NCBI RefSeq assembly: GCF_003027925.1
Contig: NZ_PYPS01000002.1
Span: 186,001-250,000, forward strand
Reading direction: 5' to 3'
DNA from: Micromonospora sp. RP3T
Lineage (GTDB): Bacteria > Actinomycetota > Actinomycetes > Mycobacteriales > Micromonosporaceae
DNA: 64,000 bases
The translations under genes were made by a program, and so were the position numbers. A model generated the notes under the pieces. The model did no database searches, had not been told where the DNA came from, and saw only the letters and a program-made list of their open reading frames with translations. Below, in pieces: positions 42,156 to 51,843 of the stretch (the stretch's first letter is position 1; the number at the start of each line of letters is the position of its first letter).

Positions 42156-44585
42156 ATGCCGACCAGTCAGGTGCAGCGTGACCGGTTCGGACCGGTGCTC
42201 AGGGCGTTCCGTCGGGAGCGGGGGCTGACCCAGGAGGAGTTGGCCGAGGCGGCCGGCTCCAGCGTCCGTGGCATCCGCGAGATGGAACGTGGTCGGGTCC
42301 GCAACCCGCAACGGCGCACTGTGGTGCTGCTCGCCGACGCGCTGCGGCTGGCCGGGGCGGACCGCGACCGCTTCGTCGCCCTGGCCAGGGCCGAGCGGCA
42401 GTCGTCCGCCCGTCCGGTCGGGCCGGACGACCACCCGGCGGTGGCCGTGCCCGGGGAACTTCCGGCGCCCCTGCCGGATCTGGCCGGCCGCGCGGAGATC
42501 CTGGACCGGCTCGCGACGCGGGCCGCCGACGTCGCCGCCGGGCGGCCGGACACCGCCTCGGTGGTGGTGGTGCACGGCCCGCCGGGGATCGGCAAGACCA
42601 GCCTCGCCGTCGCGGCCGGTCAACGACTCGGTCCGGCCTTCGCCGGTGGGCAGCTCTTCGTCGACCTGCGGGGCGGCCCACCGGCCGGACCGGTCGACCC
42701 GGCCGAGGCGCTGGCCGGGTTGCTGCGGTCGCTCGGAGTACCGGACAGCCGGGTACCGGTGTCGCCGGCCGAACGGGGTGGGCTGTTCCGCACCCTTTCG
42801 CGGGACCGGCCGCTGCTGCTGGTCCTGGATGATGCCGCGGACGAGGCCCAGGTGCGTCCGCTGCTGCCGGCCGGGCACCGGTGCCTCGTGCTGGTCACCT
42901 GCCGGCGTCCGCTGACCGGTTTGGCCGGCGCGGTCCGGCAGCCGCTCGACCTGCTCTCGCCGGCAGCCGGTCGACTGCTGCTCACGGCGATCGTCGGCGC
43001 CGACCGGATCGCCGCCGAGCCGGCCGCCGCGGATCAACTCGTCAAGCTCTGCGGCCGGCTGCCGCTGGCCCTCCGGATCGCCGGCAACCGCCTCGCCAGC
43101 CGACCGGAGTGGACGGTCGGCCGGCTCGTCGACCTGCTCCACGACCAGCGTCGGCGGCTGACCGTGCTGACCGCCGGTGACCTGGACGTCCGGTCCGCGT
43201 TCGAGGTCTCCTACCGGCAACTGGACCCGATGACCGCACGGGTGTTCCGACGCGCCTCGCTGATTCCCGGCGCCGACTTCGCCGCTGAACTGGTCGCCGC
43301 CGTGGCCGGCACCGACGAGGAGACCGCGTCGGCGGCGCTGGAGGAGCTGGTCGAGGCCGGGGTGCTCCTGACCGTGGGGGACCGCTACCAGTTCCACGAC
43401 CTGGTTCGGCTCTACGCCTCCGAGCGCCTCGACGCCGAGGAGCACCGGGGCTCCCGGACCAGGGCGCACGACCGGATGGTCGACTGGCTGCTGTGGCGCA
43501 CCCGGCAGGCCGGTGCGATGTTCGAACCGGTCGCCTGCCGGGCCGACTCGGAGTTCGACGACGACCGGGCGGCGGCGTACTGGCTGGACCGGGAGTCCGG
43601 CAACTGGCTGGCGGCGCTGCGCGACGCGTCCCGGCGCGGTCGGCACGCCGACGTGGTCGCGGTCGCCCGGGCGCTGCACTGGTATTCCGACGCCAACAGC
43701 CACCGGCACTCCTGGGACGAGATCTTCTCGCTGGGCCTGGCCGCGGCCCAGGCCGCCGGCAGTCCGCACGACGAGGCCGTGCTCCTGAACTTCCTGGGAT
43801 GGGCCCGGTACTTCTGCCGGGACCGCAACGCCGACGGGCTGGCCGCCTTCGGCCGGGCACTGGACCTGGCCCGGCGGATCGGCGACCGCCGCGAGGAGGC
43901 GTGGGCGCTCACCTACCTCGCCGCGATCCAGGTCCGGACCGGGCACGGCGGGCCGGCCATCGACCACAGCCGCCGGGCCGTCGGCCTGTTCCGCGAGATC
44001 GGGTACGCGCTCGGCGAGTACAGCGCGGCGAGCGTGCAGGGCGCCGCGCTGGCCGCGCTCGGCCGGTTCGCTGAGGCGGCCGGGGTGCACCGCGAGGTGC
44101 TGGCGTTCTACGGTCGGGGCAACGGTCTCAGCCGTACCGGCGCGGCGGTGGCCCGGGCCGGCGCGATGATGAGCCTGGGCGCGGACCTGGCCGGGATGGG
44201 TCGGTGGCGGGACGCCGCCGACCAGTACGACCGTGCCCGCCGGGTGTTCCAGCGGTGCGGCGCGACGTTCAGCGAGGCCAACGCCGTGCACCGGTACGGA
44301 CTCGCGCTTCGGGCGTTGGGCGGGGCGAAGGCGGCGGCCGACGCGCTGCGGGCGGCGCTGGCCCTGTACGCCGCGCTGTCCTGCCCGTGGTGGGAGGCGC
44401 AGACGCTGCACGCGCTCGCGGCCCTGGCCGACGCGAGCCCGGACCTGGGCGACGACGCCGGTCGGCTGCGTCGGCGGGCGCTCGACAGGTGCGGCGAACT
44501 GGACGCCCCCGAGGTGCGGGCGCTGCGCGCCACGCTGCGCCGGGAGCTGGCCCAGGGGCTGGTGCGGCGGAACCGGCCGGCCTGA
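42156..44585 (+). CDS. HTH - NB-ARC ATPase - TPR transcriptional regulator
   Basis: 809 residues from ATG 42156 (GGGGGGAAC ahead). An XRE-type helix-turn-helix (about residues 10-65: RRERGLTQEELAEAAGSSVRGIREMERG) is followed by an NB-ARC ATPase with Walker A VVHGPPGIGKTSLAV and Walker B LLLVLDDAADEAQV. The C-terminal about 380 residues are helical TPR-like repeats. This is the architecture of SARP-like cluster regulators with a different DNA-binding head. It is divergent from the last cluster gene and is the best candidate for a pathway-specific activator. Confidence 0.92.
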   Translation: MPTSQVQRDRFGPVLRAFRRERGLTQEELAEAAGSSVRGIREMERGRVRNPQRRTVVLLADALRLAGADRDRFVALARAERQSSARPVGPDDHPAVAVPGELPAPLPDLAGRAEILDRLATRAADVAAGRPDTASVVVVHGPPGIGKTSLAVAAGQRLGPAFAGGQLFVDLRGGPPAGPVDPAEALAGLLRSLGVPDSRVPVSPAERGGLFRTLSRDRPLLLVLDDAADEAQVRPLLPAGHRCLVLVTCRRPLTGLAGAVRQPLDLLSPAAGRLLLTAIVGADRIAAEPAAADQLVKLCGRLPLALRIAGNRLASRPEWTVGRLVDLLHDQRRRLTVLTAGDLDVRSAFEVSYRQLDPMTARVFRRASLIPGADFAAELVAAVAGTDEETASAALEELVEAGVLLTVGDRYQFHDLVRLYASERLDAEEHRGSRTRAHDRMVDWLLWRTRQAGAMFEPVACRADSEFDDDRAAAYWLDRESGNWLAALRDASRRGRHADVVAVARALHWYSDANSHRHSWDEIFSLGLAAAQAAGSPHDEAVLLNFLGWARYFCRDRNADGLAAFGRALDLARRIGDRREEAWALTYLAAIQVRTGHGGPAIDHSRRAVGLFREIGYALGEYSAASVQGAALAALGRFAEAAGVHREVLAFYGRGNGLSRTGAAVARAGAMMSLGADLAGMGRWRDAADQYDRARRVFQRCGATFSEANAVHRYGLALRALGGAKAAADALRAALALYAALSCPWWEAQTLHALAALADASPDLGDDAGRLRRRALDRCGELDAPEVRALRATLRRELAQGLVRRNRPA

Positions 44586-44591
44586 GCGGAC

Positions 44592-44629
44592 CGGCGGGGC
44601 CGGGCCGGCACGACGGCCGGGCCCCGCCG
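44592..44629. terminator. Strong GC hairpin between convergent genes
   Basis: A 16-base stem with one mismatch (44592-44607 with 44614-44629) and a six-base loop. A second, competing stem pairs 44621-44629 with 44636-44644. It lies between the regulator stop and the protease stop, so it probably ends transcription from both sides; no T-run is present, as is usual in these genomes. Confidence 0.8.
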
Positions 44630-44662
44630 ACGGTGCGGCGGGGCCCGGGTCGGTGGGCGAGG

Positions 44663-46177
44663 TCAGTTGCAGGTGGTGCCGTTGAGCGTGAACGGCGCCG
44701 GCACGGCGGGGGAGCCGTCGGCGGTGAAGCCGACGTTCACCGCGCCCCCGGTCGGGATGGCGGCGTTGTGCCCCTCGTTGGTGACGGTCACCGCCGGGCC
44801 GGTCTGCTGGAAGACGCCGTTCCAGTGGCCCTGGACGACCTGGCCGCCGGGGAAGGTCCAGCCCAGCGACCAGCCGTTGACGGCCGGGCCGTCGTTGTAG
44901 ACGGTGACGCTGGCGGCGTATCCGGTGCTCCACGAGTTGGTGACGACGAAGGAGACGCGGCAGGTGCTGGCGCTCGCCGTCGCCGGCACGAGGTTGCCGT
45001 AGTCGTCGCGGGCGGTGGCGAAGTCCTGGAAGCCGAAGCCCGGGCCCGCCGAGCGGGTGGTGGTGCCGGCGGCGAGCACGGTGCCGTCGGCGTTGACGGC
45101 GTAGACCGGACCGCCGCTGTCGCCGCCCCGGGCCGCCTCGTCGCCGTCGAGCTGGGTGGCCTCGACGAGGTCCTCGATGTCGTCGTAGTGGAATTCCACC
45201 CGCAGGTCGCAGACCGGGCCGCCGAGTGCGCCGGCGGAGGTGTACCCGGACTGGCACAGCAGTTGGCCGGGGAAGACCTCGGTCCAGCCGGCCACCCGGG
45301 CCCGAACCTCGTCGTGCTGGCCGCCGACGTAGATGTGGTCCCCGGGGGCGGACGTCGAAATGATCATCGTGTCGTGGTCGTCGTTGCTGTCGACCGCGTA
45401 GCCGACGAGCGTGCCGGTGCCGGTGGACGTGTTCCAGCCGACGTGCCAGGGCGAGCCGACGGCGCCGCAGTGCTCGGCGGTGAGGACGTAGCCGGCGTTG
45501 GTGTCCGCGTTGCGGACGCCGAAGCCGGCGGTGCACCCGGGGGTGGTGAACCCGATGCCCGCGCCGCCGTCGAACGGCGCGGCGTCGTTGGCCCGCGACC
45601 GGTGCACCATCCGGTCGCGGGTGACCACGCTGGTCCGGACGCCGGTGGCCGGCAGCTTCGGCAGCGCGGCGCCCGGGGTGCGGTCGACGGCGATCTCGAT
45701 GCCGCTGCCGTCGGTGCGCAGTCGCACCGAGCGGCCGGCGCCCGCCGGGCCGGCCTCCACCACCGGGGTGAGTCGGGCGGCGGCCTCGCGCAGGTCGGCG
45801 CGGGACCAGGTGGCGCCGGCCACCTGGACCGGCGCGGTGCGGCGGGCGGCGGTGACGGCGGCCGTGACGTCGGCGGGTGGCGCGCCCTTCCACCACAGGG
45901 TGACGTGGTCGTCGACCAGGCCGATGCCGGCGTAGCCGCGGGCCGGCGTGCGCTCCACAGCGGTGCGGATGACGTTGGCGGCGTCGACGAGCGGGGCCTG
46001 GGCGACCATCCGGTCCACGGTCCGGGCCGGGATGACGTCGAGGATTGTCCTGGGGGTCCCGGCCGACTCCGGCCGGTCGGACGCCGCGTGTCCGGCGAGG
46101 GGTCCGGTGAGCGCCGTCGCGCCGATCACCGCTCCGGCGACCACCGTACGGGCGATCGCTTTCCGAATGTGTGTCAT
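44663..46177 (-). CDS. Secreted S1 (alpha-lytic/streptogrisin-type) serine protease with CBM2
   Basis: 504 residues with a signal peptide (about 1-32), an alpha-lytic protease-type propeptide (about 35-185), a trypsin-like domain and a C-terminal CBM2. The catalytic triad is visible: VLTAEHCG, DSNDDHDTMII and RGGDSGGPVYA. The CBM2 (about residues 400-504, CRVSFVVTNSWSTGYAASV) has tryptophans in GWSLGWTFPGG. It is probably a secreted protease tethered to cellulose or chitin. The stop lies near the shared terminator hairpin. Confidence 0.93.
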   Translation of the reverse strand: MTHIRKAIARTVVAGAVIGATALTGPLAGHAASDRPESAGTPRTILDVIPARTVDRMVAQAPLVDAANVIRTAVERTPARGYAGIGLVDDHVTLWWKGAPPADVTAAVTAARRTAPVQVAGATWSRADLREAAARLTPVVEAGPAGAGRSVRLRTDGSGIEIAVDRTPGAALPKLPATGVRTSVVTRDRMVHRSRANDAAPFDGGAGIGFTTPGCTAGFGVRNADTNAGYVLTAEHCGAVGSPWHVGWNTSTGTGTLVGYAVDSNDDHDTMIISTSAPGDHIYVGGQHDEVRARVAGWTEVFPGQLLCQSGYTSAGALGGPVCDLRVEFHYDDIEDLVEATQLDGDEAARGGDSGGPVYAVNADGTVLAAGTTTRSAGPGFGFQDFATARDDYGNLVPATASASTCRVSFVVTNSWSTGYAASVTVYNDGPAVNGWSLGWTFPGGQVVQGHWNGVFQQTGPAVTVTNEGHNAAIPTGGAVNVGFTADGSPAVPAPFTLNGTTCN

Positions 46178-46233
46178 GACGCCGAGTCAAGCAACGTCCG
46201 ATGTGGGAGGACAGGCAGGACGTCCGGCAGGAG

Positions 46234-47220
46234 TCAACCTGCCGGGGAACGGCCGGTGCCGTCGGCCGTCGCCTCGCCCTGCCCCCGGCGACGCCGTCGT
46301 GCCAGCTCCCGGGCGGCGGCCGGCCAGTGGGGGTGGGTGAACGTGAATCCGGCGTCGGTGAGTCGTCCCGGGGTGACCCGCCGGCTCTTCAGCAGCAGCT
46401 CGGTGTCCGACCGGAGCGCGAACGCGCCGAGCTCCGCCATCCATCCGGTGGCGGGCAGGCCGACCGGCATCCGCCAGGCCGACCGGAGCGCGCGCATGAA
46501 CTCCCGCTGCGGCAGCGGGTGCGGCGCGGCCAGGTTCACCGCCCCGGCGAGGTCGTCGCGGGCGATCAGGAAGCGGACGGCGCGGACGAGGTCCCGGTCG
46601 TGGATCCAGGAGACGTACTGCCGGCCGCCGGCGACCGGTCCGCCGAGGCCGAGCCGCGCCAGCCAGCTCAGCACGTCGAACACGCCGCCACGGTCGGGAC
46701 TCATCACCATGGCCGACCGGAGTGCGACCTTGCGCGTGTACGGGGTCGCCGCCTGGTCCTGTGCCGCCTCCCAGTTCCGCGCGATCTGGACGCTGTACGC
46801 CCAGTAGCCGGGTACGCCGGGTTCGTCGCCGCCGATCAGGCCGGTGTGTTCGTCGTTGGCGGCGTCGAGGCGGTGCGCGTAGATCGTCGCGGTGCTCATC
46901 TGCAACCACACCCGGGGCGGTCGGGCCGCCCGGCCGATGGCCTCGCCGACCACCCGGGTGGACTCCACCCGGGAGCGCATCATGGCGTCGAGGTTCGCGG
47001 CGGTGTACCGGCAGCTCACACTGCGCCCCGCCAGGTTGACGACCACGTCGCTGCCGTCGATCCGCTCGGCCCAGTCGCCGAGCGTGGCACCGTCCCACCG
47101 GACCTGACGTGGCCCTGCCGGCGAGCGGGTCAGCAGCACCACGTCGTGGCCGTCGGCGGTAAACGCCCGATCCAGGACGGCGCCGATCTGCCCGGTGCCG
47201 CCAGGAATGACGACCTTCAT
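46234..47220 (-). CDS. TIGR01777-family SDR-like NAD-dependent epimerase
   Basis: 328 residues from ATG 47220. N-terminal NAD-binding motif IPGGTGQIGAVL, then VVNLAGRSVSCRYTAAN and QMSTATIYAHR, and a C-terminal small domain with LTDAGFTFTHP, all typical of the YfcH/TIGR01777 group, whose substrate is unknown. It is divergent from the FN3-CBM2 gene; the TTGAAC-GT-GTTCAA element lies in the shared promoter region. Confidence 0.88.
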   Translation of the reverse strand: MKVVIPGGTGQIGAVLDRAFTADGHDVVLLTRSPAGPRQVRWDGATLGDWAERIDGSDVVVNLAGRSVSCRYTAANLDAMMRSRVESTRVVGEAIGRAARPPRVWLQMSTATIYAHRLDAANDEHTGLIGGDEPGVPGYWAYSVQIARNWEAAQDQAATPYTRKVALRSAMVMSPDRGGVFDVLSWLARLGLGGPVAGGRQYVSWIHDRDLVRAVRFLIARDDLAGAVNLAAPHPLPQREFMRALRSAWRMPVGLPATGWMAELGAFALRSDTELLLKSRRVTPGRLTDAGFTFTHPHWPAAARELARRRRRGQGEATADGTGRSPAG

Positions 47221-47243
47221 GGCCCCTCCTCGCCCGAGCTTGT

Positions 47244-47257
47244 TTGAACGTGTTCAA
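47244..47257. promoter_or_regulatory. Palindromic operator TTGAACGTGTTCAA
   Basis: Perfect six-base arms around a two-base centre, about 24 bases before the epimerase ATG. The size and symmetry fit a site for a TetR- or MarR-type repressor; no such gene stands next to it in the window. Confidence 0.6.
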
Positions 47258-47343
47258 CTTATCCCCGGGCGGTCGGGTGGTCAAGATCGACCGAGGTGTG
47301 GGACATGTTGGCGATCATCGATGTCTGCGGGCATCGTCGAGGT

Positions 47344-48447
47344 ATGACAGGCGTCTGCTCGTCCGCGCTGTTCCGCCGGCCACGGTCGGTTCTGCTGGCC
47401 GTCCTCGTGCCTGTGGTCGCGGTACTCGGCACCACGGTGGGCACCACACCGGCGATCGGTTCCCCGGATCCGGCCGCGGCGCCCAGCACGCCGAGCACCA
47501 CGCCCTTCCCGCCGAGCCCGCCCACGAACCTGACCGCCAGCGAGGTGACGACCCGCTCGGTCACCCTCACCTGGACCGCCGCCGCGCCCGGCTGCTGCCC
47601 CGTCGCCGGCTACGACATCACGTACTACCAGCCGTTCGACGACGTCCTCTACAGCGCCGGCGTCGGTGACGTCACCACCACCACGATCACCGGCTACATC
47701 CAGCCGGGCCGTCAGTACTCGTTCCGGGTGGCCGCCCGGGACAGCCTCGGACACCGCTCCGGCTCGTCGGACACGGTCACCGTGGTCACCCCGGTGACGG
47801 ACACCGGCCCGGACACCACGCCGCCGAGCGCCCCCCGGAACCTGACCGTCGGCGAGGTGACCGGCACGACCGCCGCACTGTCCTGGTCGCCGTCGACCGA
47901 CGACGTCGGCGTGCTCGGATACGACGTCTACCGCTTCGACGGCTGGTTCAGCTCGACGCGCGTCGCCACCGTGGCGGGCACGACCTACACGGCGGCGCTG
48001 CCCTCGTCGACGCCGCTGCGCAACCTGTACTACGTGCGGGCCCGGGACGCGGTGGGCAACGTGTCGATCGCGTCCAATACCGTCACCCTGCCCACGGCGG
48101 ACACCCCGCCCACCCCGCCGTCGTCGACCTGTCGGGTGAGCTACCGGAACGAGTCCGAGTGGCCGGGCGGATTCGTGGCCACCGTGACGGTCCGGAACAC
48201 CGGGGCAGCGCCGATCGACGGCTGGACCGTCACCTTCACCTTCCCCGGAGACCAGCAGGTCACCTCGGGATGGAACGCCACCCTCGGGCAGACCGGCGCC
48301 GCCGTGACCGCCCGCAACGTCGACTGGAACCGGACGCTCGCGCCGGACGGCTCCGCGACCTTCGGCCTTCAGGGCCGGTGGGGTGCCAGCGACGCGGCGC
48401 CGACCGGCTTCTCGCTGAACGGCGCCCCCTGCGCCGTCGGCGCGTGA
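47344..48447 (+). CDS. Secreted FN3-FN3-CBM2 protein without catalytic domain
   Basis: 367 residues from ATG 47344; in-frame ATG 47296 is further upstream and less likely. It has a signal peptide (VLLAVLVPVVAVLGTTVG), a Pro/Thr/Ser linker, two fibronectin III domains (about 60-155 and 160-260: PTNLTASEVTTRSVTLTW; PRNLTVGEVTGTTAALSW) and a CBM2 (about 270-367). No enzyme domain is present. It is probably a carbohydrate-binding or cell-attachment accessory for the galactanase downstream, whose start is only about 11 bases past this stop. Confidence 0.88.
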   Translation: MTGVCSSALFRRPRSVLLAVLVPVVAVLGTTVGTTPAIGSPDPAAAPSTPSTTPFPPSPPTNLTASEVTTRSVTLTWTAAAPGCCPVAGYDITYYQPFDDVLYSAGVGDVTTTTITGYIQPGRQYSFRVAARDSLGHRSGSSDTVTVVTPVTDTGPDTTPPSAPRNLTVGEVTGTTAALSWSPSTDDVGVLGYDVYRFDGWFSSTRVATVAGTTYTAALPSSTPLRNLYYVRARDAVGNVSIASNTVTLPTADTPPTPPSSTCRVSYRNESEWPGGFVATVTVRNTGAAPIDGWTVTFTFPGDQQVTSGWNATLGQTGAAVTARNVDWNRTLAPDGSATFGLQGRWGASDAAPTGFSLNGAPCAVGA

Positions 48448-48458
48448 GGGGCCGGGCA

Positions 48459-49598
48459 GTGCGCAACCGTGCCGCCGTACCCCACCGCCGCCCCCGGGCC
48501 CTGGCCGCGGCCGTCGCGGCCGGCGTCCTCGCCGTCACCGCCACGCTCGGCGGCCCGCCCGCGCCGGCCACCGCCGCGAACACGCTCAGCATGCGGGGCG
48601 CCGACGTCTCCTCGTTGCAGCGCAGCCTGGACCTGGGCGCGAGGTACTACGACGCCGCCGGTGTCGCCCGCGACCCCCTGGACATCCTGAGGTCCGTCGG
48701 CGTCAACTACGTCCGGCTACGCGTCTGGAACAACCCGGCCAGCGGCTACAACAACAAGAGCCGGGTGCTGACCCAGGCGAGCGCCGCCCGGGCGAAGGGC
48801 CTGAAGGTGCTCATCGACTTCCACTACTCCGACACCTGGGCCGACCCCGGCAAGCAGTACAAGCCGGCCGCCTGGGCCGGCCACAGCCTGAGCCAGTTGC
48901 GGACCGACGTGTACGCCTTCACCTACGACGTCTGCGCCAGCCTCCGGGCGCAGGGCACCCCGCCGGACAGCGTGCAGATCGGCAACGAGATCAACGTCGG
49001 GATGCTGTGGAACGAGGGGAAGGTCGTCAACAACGACTTCGCGCCGCTGGCCGGCCTGCTGAAGCAGGGCTACCAGGCGACCAAGGCGTGTGGCGGCGAC
49101 ATCCCGGTGATGATCCACACCGCGGACGCCGACAGCAACGCCAACGCCCGCTGGTTCTACGACGGCATCCGCGCCCAGGGCGTGCAGTGGGACGTCACCG
49201 CCCTGTCGTACTACTGCATGTGGCACGGCACGCTGGCGAACCTCTACCGGAACATCGTCGACCTGCGCGGTCGCTACGGCAAGCCGGTGGTGATCGTGGA
49301 GACCGCGTACCCCTTCACCCGCGACGACGCGGACGGCGAGCCGAACGCCGTCGGCGACGCGACCTGTGACGGCATCGCCGCCACCTGGGCCGGGCAGGCC
49401 CAGGAGTTCGACTGGGTGCAGAACACCGCGCGCAACGCCGGCGCCATCGGAGTCTTCTACTGGGAGCCGACCTGGTACGCCGTGCGCGGCAACGGCTGGG
49501 ACCCGGCCGACATCAACGGCACCGGCAACCAGTGGGACAACATGGCCGTCTTCGACTGGTCCGGGCGGGTGAACCCGGGCGTACGCTGGACGCCCTGA
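48459..49598 (+). CDS. Secreted GH53 endo-beta-1,4-galactanase
   Basis: 379 residues from GTG 48459 (GAGGGG ahead); GTG 48444, overlapping the previous stop, is an alternative. A signal peptide is followed by the GH53 barrel: MRGADVSSLQ, NYVRLRVWNNP, VLIDFHYSDTWADPGKQ, acid/base in QIGNEINVGMLW and nucleophile in VIVETAYPF. The usual about 340-residue catalytic size fits. It cuts arabinogalactan side chains of plant pectin. No own CBM; the preceding FN3-CBM2 protein may fill that part. Confidence 0.93.
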   Translation: MRNRAAVPHRRPRALAAAVAAGVLAVTATLGGPPAPATAANTLSMRGADVSSLQRSLDLGARYYDAAGVARDPLDILRSVGVNYVRLRVWNNPASGYNNKSRVLTQASAARAKGLKVLIDFHYSDTWADPGKQYKPAAWAGHSLSQLRTDVYAFTYDVCASLRAQGTPPDSVQIGNEINVGMLWNEGKVVNNDFAPLAGLLKQGYQATKACGGDIPVMIHTADADSNANARWFYDGIRAQGVQWDVTALSYYCMWHGTLANLYRNIVDLRGRYGKPVVIVETAYPFTRDDADGEPNAVGDATCDGIAATWAGQAQEFDWVQNTARNAGAIGVFYWEPTWYAVRGNGWDPADINGTGNQWDNMAVFDWSGRVNPGVRWTP

Positions 49599-49810
49599 CC
49601 TGCCGTGCCGGTGACCGGCGCCGGAGCCGCACCGCCGGGACGTGCGCCCGAGCATCCGCGCGCTGCTCGGCCCCGCCCACGGCCCGGTACGGAGCGCACG
49701 CTGACCCCGCGCCGGGTCCCGACCGTGGGGGATTGTGTCGACCTTCACCGATGGGTAACGTAGCGCACCGATGTGACTACTCAACGCTGTTGTCGGAGGT
49801 GGTCCATGTG

Positions 49811-51031
49811 ATGAGTGCCGTGGAAGCGGAACTGCCGCTCTGGCCGCCGGTCAACCCCACCCGAGGTCCGTTCGCCCCGCTGGACGAGGCGGAACGTCAG
49901 CGTTACGTCGGCCCGGTGAGGCGGGTGCGCCTGCCCACCGGGGCGGCGGCCTGGCTGGTCACCCGGCATGCCGACGTCCGCCGGCTGCTGCGGCACCCCG
50001 CCTTCAGCTCCGACGTCAACCGTCCCGGCTTCCCGTTGCTGCGCCCGCTGCCGCCCCGCCTGGCCGAGGACAACAAGGGCGGGTTCCTCCAGATGGACGG
50101 CGCCGAGCACGCCCGGCTGCGGAGGATGCTCACCGCCGAATTCATGATCAAGAACGTTCGTCGGATCGAGCCGCTGATCGACCGTACGGTCGAGGAGTCG
50201 CTCGACGCTCTGGCCGCCGCCGGCCCCCCGGCCGACCTGGTGTCGACGTTCGCCCTGCCGCTGCCGTCCATGGTGATCTGCCATCTGCTCGGCGTCCCCT
50301 ATGCCGACCACGACTTCTTCCAGACCCGCAGCCGCACCCTGCTCGACCGCGGGATGCCGCCGGAACGGATCCAGCACGACGTCGGGGAGCTGCGCGCCTA
50401 CCTCCGGGCGCTGATCGACGCCAAGCGGGCCCGGCCCGACGGGTCGGACGACCTGCTCGGCCGGCTGATCCGGGAACGGGTCGAGCCGGGGGAACTCGAC
50501 GTGGGCGAACTGGTCGGGATGGCGCTGTTGCTGCTCATCGCCGGTCACGAGACCACCGCCAACATGATCGGGCTGAGTGTCCTGCTGCTGACCCGGGAAC
50601 CCGGCCGGTACGCGATCCTGCGGGACGACCCCGACCGCACGGCGGATCTGGTGGAGGAGTTGCTGCGCTACCTGAGCATCGTGCGGACCGGGTTGTTCCG
50701 GGTGGCCACCGAGGACGTCGAGATCGGCGGTCGGGCGATCCGGGCCGGCGAGGGCGTGATCGTCCTGATCGCCCTGGCCAACCGGGACGAGGAGGTCTTC
50801 GACGACCCGGACCGGTTCGACCCGTACCGGCAGGCGCACCAGCAGGTGGCCTTCGGGTTCGGGGTGCACCAGTGCATCGGGCAGCCGCTGGCCCGCGCCG
50901 AGCTGCGTATCGCGCTGGCGGCGTTGGCCCGCCGGTTTCCCGACCTGCGGGTGACGGCCGCCCCCGAGGAGTTGACCACCCGGGACAACTCGGTCGTCTT
51001 CGGTCTCGACGCCCTGCCGGTGACCTGGTGA
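49811..51031 (+). CDS. Cytochrome P450
   Basis: 406 residues from ATG 49811 (GTG 49808 is nearly as good; GGAGG lies at 49795). P450 marks: oxygen-binding helix LLLIAGHETTANM, ExxR in EELLRYLSIVRTG, a dense FDPYR region and haem loop FGFGVHQCIGQPLARAE. It overlaps the ferredoxin start. The family is that of actinobacterial class I P450s used for hydroxylation; it stands outside the cluster, so a direct role in the product is uncertain. Confidence 0.95.
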   Translation: MSAVEAELPLWPPVNPTRGPFAPLDEAERQRYVGPVRRVRLPTGAAAWLVTRHADVRRLLRHPAFSSDVNRPGFPLLRPLPPRLAEDNKGGFLQMDGAEHARLRRMLTAEFMIKNVRRIEPLIDRTVEESLDALAAAGPPADLVSTFALPLPSMVICHLLGVPYADHDFFQTRSRTLLDRGMPPERIQHDVGELRAYLRALIDAKRARPDGSDDLLGRLIRERVEPGELDVGELVGMALLLLIAGHETTANMIGLSVLLLTREPGRYAILRDDPDRTADLVEELLRYLSIVRTGLFRVATEDVEIGGRAIRAGEGVIVLIALANRDEEVFDDPDRFDPYRQAHQQVAFGFGVHQCIGQPLARAELRIALAALARRFPDLRVTAAPEELTTRDNSVVFGLDALPVTW

Positions 51032-51258
51032 CCGCCGCCGACCGCCCCGTCGGTGAGAAGCGGACGGTGCGGGTGGAGGTGGACCGGGACGCCTGTTGCG
51101 GCTCGGGGAACTGCGTGCTCACCGCGCCGGAGGTGTTCACCCAGGACGACGCGGACGGGCTGGTGCTGCTGCTGGCCGCCGCCCCGCCGGTAGGGAACGC
51201 CGAGCTGGTGCGCCGCGCCGCCGACCTCTGCCCGGCCGGGGCGATCCGGGTCGTCTGA
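51028..51258 (+). CDS. Ferredoxin, 3Fe-4S type
   Basis: 76 residues from GTG 51028, overlapping the P450 stop. Cysteines are placed DACCGSGNCV ... DLCPAGAIRV, the layout of single-cluster 3Fe-4S ferredoxins that serve P450s. It almost certainly delivers electrons to the P450 upstream. Confidence 0.93.
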   Translation: MTAADRPVGEKRTVRVEVDRDACCGSGNCVLTAPEVFTQDDADGLVLLLAAAPPVGNAELVRRAADLCPAGAIRVV

Positions 51259-51342
51259 GGCCGCCCCGGGCGTCGGTACCCTGGATCACCTGCGGGCCGG
51301 GAACGCGGGCGCAGTGCCGACGGACATCGGAAGGAACACATC

Positions 51343-51720
51343 GTGGACGACCAGCCCGAGCCGGCGTCACCGGCCGAGACCGTGGCGATCGACCCGGCCC
51401 AGCCCCCGAGCGGGCCGGGCTGCGTCGAGTGCGAGTCCACCGGCGGGTGGTGGTTCCACCTGCGCCGCTGCGCGGCCTGCGGCCACGTCGGCTGCTGCGA
51501 CTCGTCGCCCGCCCAGCACGCGACCGCGCACGCGGCCACCACCGGCCACCCGGTCGTCCAGAGCTTCGAGCCCGGCGAGTCGTGGTTCTGGGACTACTCC
51601 CGCGACCAGTTCCACGCCGACGGGCCGAAGCTGGCCGAGCCGCACGCCCGTCCGCTCGACCAGCCGGCTCCGGGTCCCGAGGGCCGGGTGCCGAGCGACT
51701 GGAAGACCCGGCTGCACTGA
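51343..51720 (+). CDS. UBP-type zinc-finger protein
   Basis: 125 residues from GTG 51343 (GGAAGG ahead). The ZnF-UBP metal pattern is visible: GCVECESTGGWWFHLRRCAACGHVGCCDSSPAQHATAHAATTGH. Bacterial proteins of this kind often follow transporters or redox proteins; function is unknown. No ubiquitin-like system is seen here. Confidence 0.85.
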   Translation: MDDQPEPASPAETVAIDPAQPPSGPGCVECESTGGWWFHLRRCAACGHVGCCDSSPAQHATAHAATTGHPVVQSFEPGESWFWDYSRDQFHADGPKLAEPHARPLDQPAPGPEGRVPSDWKTRLH

Positions 51721-51843
51721 CCCGGCCGGCGCTGCGGGGTGCGGTGCCGGCGTAGCCGGGGCGCCGGCTCACTCCGGCTGCGGCGCCGGCCCGGCGGCAC
51801 CGGGCGGGATGGAGGACGGGAATCGGCCGGCCCGGTCACCCGG

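Noticed and set aside
42120..46190. Minus-strand open frame of about 1350 codons crossing the regulator and protease genes
   Set aside because: It spans two real genes in other frames and a terminator hairpin; low-complexity Arg/Pro/Gly composition.
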